Of a stretch of DNA of 64,000 bases, positions 1 to 10,692 are shown one piece after another; the first letter of the stretch is position 1; each line of letters starts with the position of its first letter. This DNA is from Marsupella aquatica (Eukaryota; Marchantiophyta). The DNA is taken from NCBI GenBank assembly GCA_973895155.1, contig OZ316899.1, positions 2,480,001 to 2,544,000 on the forward strand, written 5' to 3'. Position numbers and translations under genes: made by a program. Under the pieces are notes generated by a model. It did not search any database and was not told the origin of the DNA. It was given only the letters and a program-made list of their open reading frames with translations.

Positions 1-2948
1 ATTCTCCACACTAAGCATGGACCACCTCTCCCTCTCTCTTCCACTTAAGAGATGAGACTCCCGGTCCCTAACAAATGAAACCTTACTCCTTATATACTAT
101 TCTCCTTCCACACCACACCAAGTTTGACCTGGGGTCCAACTACTCCTCCCCCAAGTCCTCCTAACACACAAAGTCTATAGTTTGTAGCCCACCCTACAAC
201 CTATTGTTTGGACACCTTCCAAGCCTGGAATATGCCACACATGAGTTGCATGCTTTGACCTCCAAACCTGCTCCCACTTTTGGTCCTCCTCACCAGCTTC
301 CCAACCCACTTGAAAGCTTGCAAAAAGAGTGAGTGAGTCTCAAGTTGTGCCTAGTCAAAGATGGCCTTATTTTACTTGTAACCCCTTTACTACCCTAAGT
401 AAACTACTCCCTATACTTACTTTTCTTAACATGATGGCCTTACACCTTTGAACAAAGGTAAGTACCCTTCCCTAGAGCCTAACTAAAGTAGTATGGGTGC
501 AAGAAAGGTCAGCCCCTAAATCTGGTAGTCATTCCCCTATGCCGACTTTGGTTTGCAAGCTATCGGGACCCCCTCATGGCCTCGGCTAAAAATATATTTG
601 AGTGATTCTTTTTCTGGGTTTCCATCTTCACCAAGGAGTGCCTTACCTTCTCCTAACTCAGCACAAAAACATTTGGGCCCCAACGGATACCCCTAGCCAA
701 AGTTATGCCCATTCTCCCAAGGCCTGTTTTTGGTATAAAGCGGGTGTAAGCGATGACCCAATTACACTTATCTTACACGCCCCTTATGGAGATTCCAGGT
801 GTCACCAGGGGAGAGTACTCTCATTATACTCACGTTTCTTATGAAGAATTTGATAAGGCATCAATTTTCGCAGTCATTTTCCTCTCTCTTGAATTCAATC
901 TAAAAGTGCATCATTCTCTGTTGGATTCAAATGGCAGCAGGTCAATCTATAGCTCAACCAGGTTTGCAACACCCTTCTCAGTCCACCTCCATAGCCATCC
1001 AGCCTTGCAAGTGATTCAAAATTGCACCAGAATTTTGCAGCAGCCATAGCCCACCAATTCGCAGCTAGCCCTCTTAATTCCTTCCTTGCAGTTGGTCCGT
1101 TTGCTACTACATTCAATCAATTTGCTAGCAGTCTAGCTCTATTCTCCAGCAGCCGGCCATAGCTCACCCTTCTCAACTTTGTAGCTAGCAGAGCAGCAAC
1201 ACTATTGAGCTAGCAGCATACTTACTAATCAGCCAACACTCAACATCTCGTGCTTGAAGCTAGCCCTTCTAATTCTGGTGCAGCAGTAAGTCTGATCAGC
1301 TGCCAGCCCTTCAATTTCATAGCCCACCATAGCTCACAGCCAGCCAACTATCTCTTGATCAGCAACAGCCTATTTCTCCATAGCAAGCAGCTCTATTCCA
1401 ATCAACAGCATCGAGGCAGCCAGCCAATTCTGATCAGCATCCCATGCCTGAAGCTATAGTAGCTCAATTCAATTTCGTAGCTGCCTCTTGATCCCAATTC
1501 GAAGCAAGCATCTCATGTATTGACCCTTATGGTGGTCCTGACCTCGTGCTTGAGTCGCCCTGGCCTCGTGCTTAAGTCGTGGTCGCCGCCGACGCGGTTG
1601 ACACTTAGAAAAAAATTCGGATTTTTTTGTTGGGAAAATAGTATTTCCAGGCCATTTTAAATCTCCCCCAAAAATCACACATGAGTCCAAAATGACTTCT
1701 GAGTAGATTTACATATTCTCTAGACATAGGACTATGTCCTAGTTTACTAATATCTAGACAAAACCTTATCAACGATTTTCTAGAATTAGGTAAAGTGGGT
1801 TAATTATTATGTTTTCCAAAATTCTTCTCAACTTTGAGATGCTCCCAAAAAGTAACCAAAGATACCCAGGTTCTACCACAAGTTCCCAGGGATATAGTGG
1901 ACTATATTTAACCCACTTCCAAACTTGGAACTCCTAAATTTACTCATCAGCTATTTTTCCCGGGACCCGCTATTTTGTTAATTTAAGTCGCACCAAAACA
2001 CAAGGAAACCCTAGGTTGAGACCCCACTTACATCTAACTTTTTAGGGGTGCTCTAGGGACCTCCTAGCATCTATGGGAAAAATCTGAACCAAAACTAAGA
2101 CTTCAAGTGTCGGGTTGTTTCTCCGGCTCGAAATAGTCACCTAATCTAAATAAGGACGGAACGTTGTATGCCCCATCATAAAGACCTTTCTTATCCCTTG
2201 TCACTTGCTTACAAATCAGTAACCTTCCATTCCACTATTTTTCCTATTCTACCTACTTAAGTTCCTAAAACCTAGTTACTCCGATAGCACTTAAAACGTC
2301 TTTCTTACTATTCCTTGTTCAAAAAGCAAAAAAATGACAAGTTTCTTACATAAACCTATATCGAGCGATTCCACAAGGGTCCTGAACTGAAGTAAAAAAT
2401 ATCAAAATATGCTACAAGAGTACTCAAGGTTCACTAGAATGCTCTTGGAATCAAAAACTGATCAAAAGTTATCCCTAGTATTAACTGGAGTAAAAGTGTC
2501 ATTGCGCTTTTGCGGTAAAACTAACAAATAGTGAGTTTGTTGGATCGGTAAAAAGTGTTGTTGGATTAAAAAATGCACATTCCAAAAAAAATTCTAAGTG
2601 TCGGAAGTGCCTTTGTGTTGTTACGCCTTAGCATAGTAGCGCCGTTGCGCCTTTGCACATTTACGCTTTTACAAAACTAAAATTCGAATAACTTCTAAAC
2701 GACATGTCAGTTTGAGTCGATACTTTCAGGGTAGGTTCTATTGCGTAAGGGCTACTTGTTGGAAAAGTATGAGACTTTTCTACCTACTTTGACTACTTAA
2801 CAAAAATTGCAGGCATTAGCTGATCTTGAGCTGAATGGTGGAGTAGGTCAGTCTTCTTGAAGCAATGCTATCTGGTCCGGTGGTTGAAATTCCTGAATGT
2901 CTCTGTTTGAATCACTTCTTGAAAGAAATCCATAACCTGAGTATCATG
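1..2948. other. Unassigned region, no supported gene
   Basis: No convincing coding region or bounded element is seen. Open frames are short, in conflicting frames and without recognisable domains. Bases about 1,050-1,480 hold imperfect repeats of AGCTAGCAGC-like and CCAGCCAAT-like words. About 1,535-1,580 contains a short direct duplication around the word CCTCGTGCTT. If the older CACTA element extends this far left, this could be its 5' region, but no left terminus was found here. Confidence 0.4.
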
Positions 2949-3900
2949 TCAAGCAAAAGGGAGAGACCTAATTTGTCGTTCAACGTTTAAAATAGGGAGT
3001 TGTCTCCTATGAAAGATAGTGTTCACCTTACTAGCTTGCATGTAGATGCCAATCAAATCATAACTACAACAAGTGGCATGATAGTTTTGGGGAAACTTGT
3101 TGATGAAGGTGTTAGAGTCCTTGGCAAGCGATAGAAGTGGAGTAACACTAGGTAACAGTTCCCGCCACTTTAGGGTGTAATCAGCCAACCGTTGTGAAGT
3201 ACTGTTGTTCCAGATCCTTTGTCTCTCAGCAACCGCTGTAATAAATTGTTGAAAAACATAAGGCTCCTCTAGAAGACCACCATGGTTAACTTGATATCTT
3301 TTGTTAGTTTGCCTCAGAAAGTTGATGATGAATTCCAAGGTGAAGGCAAGTAAATTTCCAAAATAAGCCAAAGTCAGATCTCCATTCTCCAGCACAATGT
3401 GTCCAACCAGGATCATGACAGCGAGAATAGGGCAAAAATATTCAGCTTCTATCCAGATTTCATCCATTTTGGCTATCTCCAAACGAGTGACTTCTTGTAG
3501 ATGAAGTTTCAGGATATAGAGACATTCAACTCTCTTCTTATGATAGTACTGCCAAAACTCTAAGATTGGAGGAGTTCTAAGGTCTGAGACTCTGAAAAAC
3601 TCAGCAATTTGTTTAATACTCTCCTGAGGAGTCTTAGGGTCAATATGCAATGTAGGAATGAAATTGACCTGGCAGGATTTATCTTGACCTAGTGGAAGGG
3701 TGTCAGGATAGGAAACAACAAGATGTTCACTTGCAGGTGTAACCTCAGGTTATGGAAAACTAGGATAAAGGTGGTATGGTTGGTTGGAAGGGCTGTAAGG
3801 TGAGGTGGGTGAATGACTAGAAGGAGGGGAAGAATAATAAATGGGAGAGCATCCGGTGTGACAACAAACTGCAAAATATACTTGTTTAGTGTTGCACCCA
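2949..3900 (-). pseudogene. Unrecognised decayed protein gene
   Basis: A minus-strand frame is open for about 270 codons, from just after a TAA near 3,756 down to 2,949. Before that stop the same frame continues upstream as a Pro/Ser/Tyr-rich segment to about 3,900. The C-terminal 233 residues look like a globular helical protein with a hydrophobic middle (about residues 75-115) and many Trp, Tyr and Gln. I do not recognise a family. A further minus-strand frame at 3,937-4,182 (acidic, Leu-rich) may be an upstream exon. No RT, integrase, zinc knuckle or transposase motif is visible. It may be a retroelement gag-like ORF, a host gene fragment, or another gene captured by the surrounding element. 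Confidence 0.35.
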
Positions 3901-4574
3901 AATATATATCTATGTAAGTCTATGGACTAGATCTTCTCAATATTCCTGATGATGATCTCGCGTGAGTAGAGCTGTAGTCTTGTTCAGAAGATCATCTAAG
4001 ATGTCAATTAGGTGTCTCTCGTCACATTCCAGCATGTCGATCATCTTATTGACAAGAACAGTATAGTGTTCAACAGAATTACATGGAGAAGTAGATAGTG
4101 TCTGTTGAAGTTCTAACCTGGGTGATGTGTCATTTTCCTCCAGATGTGTCATTTTCCTCCATTGGCTCAGCTTCAACATCATTTGTAACCTTGGTATTGG
4201 AGGCAGATGGTATGGGTCGATATAGCTCTACCGTCTCTGAACATAATTGAGTAGGACCTTGAGTTGGAGAGTTCAAAGGGTTTGATTTGTGCAGCGGATT
4301 TGAGAAAATTGGCGGTTGTTAGTTTTCTTCTTGTAAAACCTGTCTATCTTTCTTTTTTGCTTTTGGCCATGCTCCTTCACTTCTTGCTGCAAGCTCAATG
4401 TGCTTCAGCTATGGCAATATGAACTTACCCTGTCCCAACGCCACTGCCGTGAGCTGCAGGACAGCCAACAGAAGTTGTGTACAGATTGCATGTAAGTCAG
4501 GGTATTTTATGGTTTGCGGAACAACTGCCCAAGTATGCTGCAGTGGTCGGTCTTGCGCAACTCAATGAGCCAAT

Positions 4575-4717
4575 TGTTGTAACTCATACTTGAGTTAAGT
4601 CTACCTTTGGGATAACTACCTATGTAACTACCCTAACTACTTAGGCCGTAGCCACATGTATATATTCTACCAAGAGTAAAGATGGAACTAACTCTTTATC
4701 TCATTTCTCCCACAACA
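4575..4717 (+). repeat. 5' LTR of non-autonomous copia
   Basis: This 143-bp LTR starts TGTTG and ends CAACA. It matches 8,096-8,238 with only one difference seen by eye (TATATATTC against TACATATTC), so the insertion is recent. It is preceded by CCAAT. Confidence 0.9.
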
Positions 4718-4735
4718 CGTTATCAGCACGAGCCT
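4718..4735 (+). other. Primer-binding site of copia element
   Basis: The sequence directly after the LTR, CGTTATCAGCACGAGCC, is the usual position and type of a copia primer-binding site related to the initiator-methionine tRNA. Confidence 0.6.
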
Positions 4736-7700
4736 AAGACTGGCTGAATTTTTTTTAGGCCATGACTGATTCACTCTAAGACGAAGAAAGAAGGGAAAGA
4801 CGTGATTCGAATGTGCCAAAGTTTTTTTTGCGAGAGCTGCTTGAAGCGCTGCATGAGCAATTTTTCTTTGGGAGAAAGGCCAAGGAAGAATTGATCCCGG
4901 CTATGGTGAATTGAATATCAAGGCGCCATCTTATTCGGCGCATGCTTTTTTTCAAGTCGGTACAGCAGTAAGGCAATAGCAACAGTCAGTCAGAGCCAGT
5001 GTTGTTGACGCGAGCACGAATCTGGAAACGAGTCAGTGATTGGAACTCCAGCCATTCGAGGAGTCGGAAGTTGGTGGCCAAGGCATTTTCTCATTTACTG
5101 GCGAGCAAGCCTCTCACACCAACTACATCTCTGATTGATAAGATTTCTAGCGAGCACCAGCTCACTGACGGCTGGTCGTGAGCACACAACAGATTGGAGT
5201 ACGACAATCTACTCTGTTTCCTGTGTTTGCTTCCAGTTCTACTCGAGTCTACCGCTGGAGGCATTCGCAATGAACGAAAGCAACATAGGATGCATTGCGT
5301 AAGGACACTACAAGTGAAAGATCGAGGCGATAAGGGAAGAAACTGAAAACGCTCGGGAAGAGAAGAAGAGAGATCGAACGAGAGAGCACTCTTAAGAAAA
5401 TTGGACATAGACATTCATCAAACATTCGAGAGGAATTGATAAGGACAGCAAGAACAGAAACGCAAATCAATATCATCACATAAGAGAACCGATCCAAGGC
5501 GCAGATCACAGCCTCAATTCCATAAGGAACTCGTAAGGATAGCAGGAGATAAAGAAAGGCTCCCTGGACTTCGAGCCTGCGATTGGAACCATCGAGGAAC
5601 ACGATTCTATTTTCTTGAAGTAGGCATGGGCCCAGCAAAAGCAACAGACGCATGCTACTCCACTATTCCTTGCAGAACTATGCTCCCTTCTACGTTCACG
5701 CGCACGGTCTATGAGCTTTCGGATTCAATCATGTCGTCAACGTACCAAAGTTTCAACTGCAAAAACTGCCCTGTCCGATAATCCTTCACGATAGTACCGT
5801 ACAGAGCATCATCCCAATCTCGCGTCACTTGAGAATTATTCCCTTACGCCTTCCCTAACCCCAGGGTAGCTAACAAGCTTTCGAGCACGTTCCACGCCCG
5901 TATCTTGCGAATCTGAGAAGCTCAGACAGTTGAGATGCAGATGGAACTCCATATCGTTTTGGTCGAATCCAGACTATCAACTCCCTTTGAAGCAGAAGAA
6001 CATGGCCACTTTACTAGATTGAATTATCTAATCTTTGACATGGATGTATTCGAAGATCTGAATACATCCATCAGTCTCGGCCAAATGGCTCCCTGCAAGT
6101 CGACGACTGATTGCTTGAAGTTTTCTGCTGGTGGAGGTCACCATCCGCACATTTGATCTTTATGCCCTCGATTTTTGTCTCCTATCACCAATGAGCATCG
6201 TTTGGAGCTCGGAAATAGCGACGAGGCCGATTACCTGAAGGACCCGAACGAGATCTGCGTTCATGGAGATCTACGTTTTGGAACGAGTCATCAGACCTCC
6301 TATTTCCAGTCCGTGAAGGCGACCTCATACGGAAGATTGATTCATAAGGAACACCCATACGCCTAATTCCCAATTGAAAAGATAGGAAGAGAGAAGACGC
6401 TACAGAAATCAAACACAGATCGTGAGCAAGGCAGGCAGCATTGCGAACATATAAAGACAGTCCATGATCAAACACGAAGGGAGAAACTGAAAACTTCGAA
6501 GGAAAGAATGCGAGATAGAGGAGAAACAATAAGCACCGAAGGCAAGGAGGATAAATCCAAGAACATTGAAGGAAGCACAAACCCGAAAAAGCAAAGAGAG
6601 AACCCTGAAGAACGATGAGGCGAGACCGAAACTAATCGAGCCAAAGAGAGAACGTGAGGAACGCCAGGAGAGAGAAGGACGTCCAATGCAGATGGAGATC
6701 GTGGTACAAGCTAAAGACGAGACGCCGGGCAAAGGAGGCAAACCACATCAAACCAAAGGGAAGTCCACCACATTTTCTTCTAAGAAGACCATTTTACACT
6801 AAGTAATGGAGAACTAAAGAACAAAGAGACTTTCTCTTCAAAAGGAAAGAAAAACCAAACAACAAGACATGAAGTAAGGACATAAAGAAAGAAGCTAAGG
6901 TACAGAATCTACATGGAGACAAATGATGACTGAAAACAAAAAAAAAACATTTCAGAGTTATTAAAGCCAACTGCAACAAGGTTGATTTGTATTAACATTC
7001 ACAAGAACACTTCATGCCATGCCAAAACGATTTAAGGCACCTACGAAAACACTTATTGAAAATGTTAATGATGGTTATTTCCACCAATTAATTTCATAAA
7101 TTCAGGGGGAGATATTTTTCCCAGGGGTGCCTACTGCACATGGAAACAAATGGGTGCCTACTGTACACCCAGGCAAAAAGGACATATATTTGACAAATTG
7201 AGGGGGAGACCTCAAGTAAGACTTGACATCAAGCAATGTAACCCATGGGATGTGCCTATTGCACAAGTGCCTTTCGCACCAATGAATACCTAAAAATGGA
7301 ACTCTATTCCATGCATATGGCAAATCATGAAATCTAAGGAATTTTTATAAATGATTGAACATGGTGTTAACACAATCACTTACCAATACTTGATGAGGTA
7401 TACTGGATATTAAAGTACCATATGATATATGAGGTACAGTACCAGGTCATAAGGTACCATAAGGTGAGACATGGCATGGTAAGGCACCATAAGAGATGGT
7501 GCGCCATACCCCAATATGATAACCCTACGTTGTGGATATGGTACGTGATGTGGTGCAAATAGGTTATGCCCACACCAAATCTAGGGTTGGACACCCAATC
7601 CAATTCCAAGGCCATGGATTACACCATATCATCTTCATTTTGTACTAATACTTTGCTTTGTCATGGCATGTAATCGGTGACCATCAAGGAGTCTCCATTT

Positions 7701-8095
7701 CCCGATTGGAAGGAGACACGAGAAACAATCAACCAAGGAGGATCTTCAACAAGCCTATAGTGTTGACAAACACCTTAAGATACTTTGTAGAAATTACACA
7801 TACACTATATACTTAAATCCAATTATGTTTCACCCATGGGGATGGTAACACTCTTTCCTCCCACAAAGAAAGTAGGGGAGGTTTTAATGAGGTTACATCT
7901 CCCACTTACACTTTACCATACAACATGAATTATAAGACATCTATTAGGAGAAGCTTTTCATTTATAGTAGACTTGAGATGGCTACACCATTTATAAAATA
8001 GGCTAGACATAAACAAAACCTATTGTATACCACTGAGTATGCCCAAAGTAGACTCTTGATTGTAACATTTAAACCCCAATGTTACAAAGGGGGAG

Positions 8096-8238
8096 TGTTG
8101 TAACTCATACTTGAGTTAAGTCTACCTTTGGGATAACTACCTATGTAACTACCCTAACTACTTAGGCCGTAGCCACATGTACATATTCTACCAAGAGTAA
8201 AGATGGAACTAACTCTTTATCTCATTTCTCCCACAACA
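8096..8238 (+). repeat. 3' LTR of non-autonomous copia
   Basis: This is the second 143-bp LTR. It is preceded by the purine tract AAAGGGGGAG and followed by the target duplication CCAAT. Confidence 0.9.
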
Positions 8239-9551
8239 CCAATTTCATTTTCCCTGTGCACTTCTATTTCTCAGAGAATTCCCTGGTCATGCTCATTTTC
8301 CCCAAAGTTAGAAAACAAAGAAGAAGAGTTGACTAATTGTAATTCCAATCCATATCCTGATCGGTCAAGGATTGTTCACTACATTGGCCTTGTCATTGGC
8401 CGAGGTCACCAAATTTTGCTTGGTTTCATTCCTGTTGAGCACTGCTGTGATGGATGAATAGTTTTGTCTTGCCTTGAAGTGGGACATTGGATGAATCCCT
8501 CAAGCCTTGTCTGTTTTCAAAAGCTCATAGTGTTTACCTTCAGCTATGGGCGGTTGACATCTTTTAGCATTCTTTGTGGTGGTGCCTTTCTTGCAGAGCT
8601 CCTGCTCCAACTGCCCCTTTTTCCTGGTAAGTTGTGCAACCTTGATTCCAGTATAGATTGAAGTATTCTTGTCTTAATTGTGTCTATGTACATAGTGTCC
8701 TTCATTGCAACTGTCCTTCAAAACCTGTTGAGTTCCAGCAAAGTGAATAAGGCGCCATAAGGCATTCTGCCATCATTCCAATCAACTTAAACAAAAATGG
8801 AGCTTCAATATGAAATGAAAGCATTTATCCCCTCCCTAGACTAATCAAAGTTTCCTAGCAAAAGTTTATACGTTTTAATTGTCCAAGTGTAGGTTTAATC
8901 ATGAAAGTGCAGGCCGCTACACCAAGTGCTGGTTGGTGGCCTAAGTGCAGGGTGGTAGGCGGAGTACGTTGCCTGGCCCTATTACTTTTTCATTGTTTGC
9001 CTATGGTGTTGGCATTTTTCTCACACTCATTCTCATCCTCCAATAATTATTGGCAATTCAACTATCCTCTAGAATTTAGTCAGAAGGTGAACTATTAGTA
9101 AGACTACATTTTCCCTTTGCTCACAATTGAATTTCATAATCCTACTTGTCGTAGCATTCTGCAAACTCTCACGGTTTGCTTATGGCCATTATTTGCAATT
9201 TTCTGCTACTAAGATGTCTTCTTCTGAGCAACATACACCGGAAGTAAGCAATAGTGGAGGTTTAACTGCACATCAACACATCCAGTGAACTACCTCTCTG
9301 CTGCTCACTGCAAGGTGAGACTTTCACTCTTTCTGGATATTATAGTTTGTAAGCAAGTTGATTAGGAGTGTTTCATGCTATGTTTATACTGTGACCTCTA
9401 GCTGGAACCAAGGGAATGACACAGTGAGTGGGAACTGATAATTTAAGGTTGGTTGCTGTTGGTGAGGCAAGTACAGCTCCTGATCACCTTGCTGATCGAA
9501 GGTGCTTATCAGAGGACGTGAACACAGGACATCTCCACAAAAGCAGCACTT
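8239..9551. other. Gene-free flank upstream of ORF-M copy B
   Basis: No domain is recognisable in the short frames here. By position it corresponds to the stretch upstream of ORF-M copy A inside CACTA-1, so it is probably 5' non-coding DNA of the older CACTA. I could not align the two stretches by eye. Confidence 0.35.
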
Positions 9552-9662
9552 ATGGTGAGGACCCACAACACTGAACATGTGCGGCTTGCACGCAAGGCAA
9601 AGATGTTGCACCTTGAGTATGTCAGACTTGGGATCCTTCCAGCCCAGTCTGCATGGTACTTT
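9552..9662 (+). pseudogene. ORF-M copy B, 5' part, cut by CACTA-1
   Basis: The ATG at 9,552 opens a frame of 37 codons that runs without a stop into the CACTA-1 terminus. It is collinear with the start of ORF-M copy A at 17,036: both begin MVRT and both have an L.L..L.FVR/YVR..G..PA.S.WYF pattern. The frame continues in register at 28,514 once the element and one 3-bp duplication are skipped. The function is not recognised. It belongs to the older CACTA into which CACTA-1 jumped. Confidence 0.7.
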
Positions 9663-9693
9663 CACTAGAAGAAAACCTGTGTTTTACTACTAC
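9663..9693 (+). repeat. CACTA-1 left terminal inverted repeat
   Basis: This is the outer end, beginning CACTAGAAGAAAACC. Similarity to the right end continues weakly with a TTTTA..ACTAC word about 20 bases in. Confidence 0.85.
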
Positions 9694-9959
9694 AGGCCTT
9701 GCAACTACTTTGCCTAAACAACTCATACGTGGTGCCAACCACTGTTTTTTTAATGGGTTGTAATAATCTGCATTTTGTGATTCTAATTAGAACTATGTTA
9801 CCTTAATCACTAATTATAACTCTTTTTTTTGCCACTAAAACTTAGATCACTTTAATTAGAGTTGTATATTATACAATTTTCAAATCACTACAATCCACCG
9901 TCCATTACACCGTCAATGTTTACAACTCTATTTTTAACTAAGATTTTACTACTGGCCAA

Positions 9960-10690
9960 AAGCACTACAAATACAAGTACCACCAATATTTGAATGGTAA
10001 AGGTGTTTTTTCAATCAACTCCCAATCAAGTGAATATTTTCCAAGTGATCTTAATTACTTGAAATAATGTCATTTGTGAGCACACCTTTTGTTACTATAA
10101 ATATCACCAATAGTGGAGTCATAAATGAATTTTGGCAAAATCACTTAAAATATTTTAGTGACAAGGAAATTCTTACAAACAACTTAAGATTGAGTGAATT
10201 AATTGTCAATGTACAAAATCTCTTTAAGTAAAGTCATTATTATCACAAATTGTCTGACTAGAAATGCCACTAATATTAGAGTCCAATAAATATTATTTGA
10301 TGCAACTACAAACCAAGTGCCACATCCTCTTTTGGTCCAAAATCACTCTAAAGAATGTTATTCTCTTCGCACATTTTAGTGACTCCAAATGCCACTAAGA
10401 GTAGAGTGTCAATGGAGGGCCTTGCAAATGACTTGAAATGAAGTAGATCATTTTTCATTCTCAGAAATCACTATGAATAATGTCATTATTTAAATACATT
10501 TTGCAACTACAAATGCCATCAACATTAGAGTGTCAGAACAGTTTTGACAAATGACTGAAAATTGAAAGGATTATTTTGTGATGTCCAAAATCTCTCCCAA
10601 TGATGTCATTAGCAACACACATTTTCAGCCACGATATGCATGCCACCAAAATTACAGCGATAAATAAATTCTTTTTTACAAATTGTACCC
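9960..10690 (+). repeat. CACTA-1 left subterminal motif array
   Basis: A motif close to CAACTACAAATGCCACCAA, followed by ATATTAGAGTG, recurs about every 120-160 bp, near 9,961, 10,089, 10,256, 10,379, 10,503 and 10,627. It recurs again near 10,855, 11,559, 12,265, 12,970 and 13,636. Such arrays in CACTA elements are bound by TnpA-type proteins and bring the ends together. I infer the same role here; binding is not shown. Confidence 0.6.
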
Positions 10691-10692
10691 AA

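Larger units (their letters stand above)
4575..8238 (+). mobile_element. Non-autonomous Ty1/copia-type LTR element
   Basis: Two nearly identical 143-bp direct repeats begin TGTTGTAAC and end CCACAACA, and bound a 3.66-kb element. The flanks carry a perfect 5-bp target duplication CCAAT (4,570-4,574 and 8,239-8,243). Just inside the left LTR is a tRNA-iMet-like primer site (GTTATCAGCACGAG), and just before the right LTR is a purine tract (AAAGGGGGAG). No protease, integrase or RT motif is seen in any frame; all internal frames are broken. Bases near 7,845-7,905 resemble the pre-LTR segment of the copia element at the right end of the window (ACTCTTT..., then TTTTAATGAGG), supporting copia ancestry. 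The LTRs are TRIM-sized but the internal region is far longer than in a TRIM. It probably depends on another copia for movement. Confidence 0.85.

Noticed and set aside
2425-2445. CACTAGAATGCTC as a possible CACTA left terminus
   Set aside because: Only CACTAGAA matches; the following bases do not fit either terminus seen here (CACTAGAAGRAAA or CACTAGTAGAAA), and no subterminal array follows.
5091-5653. Minus-strand frames in the non-autonomous copia as a gene
   Set aside because: They overlap each other in different phases, lack domains and run against the element's orientation.
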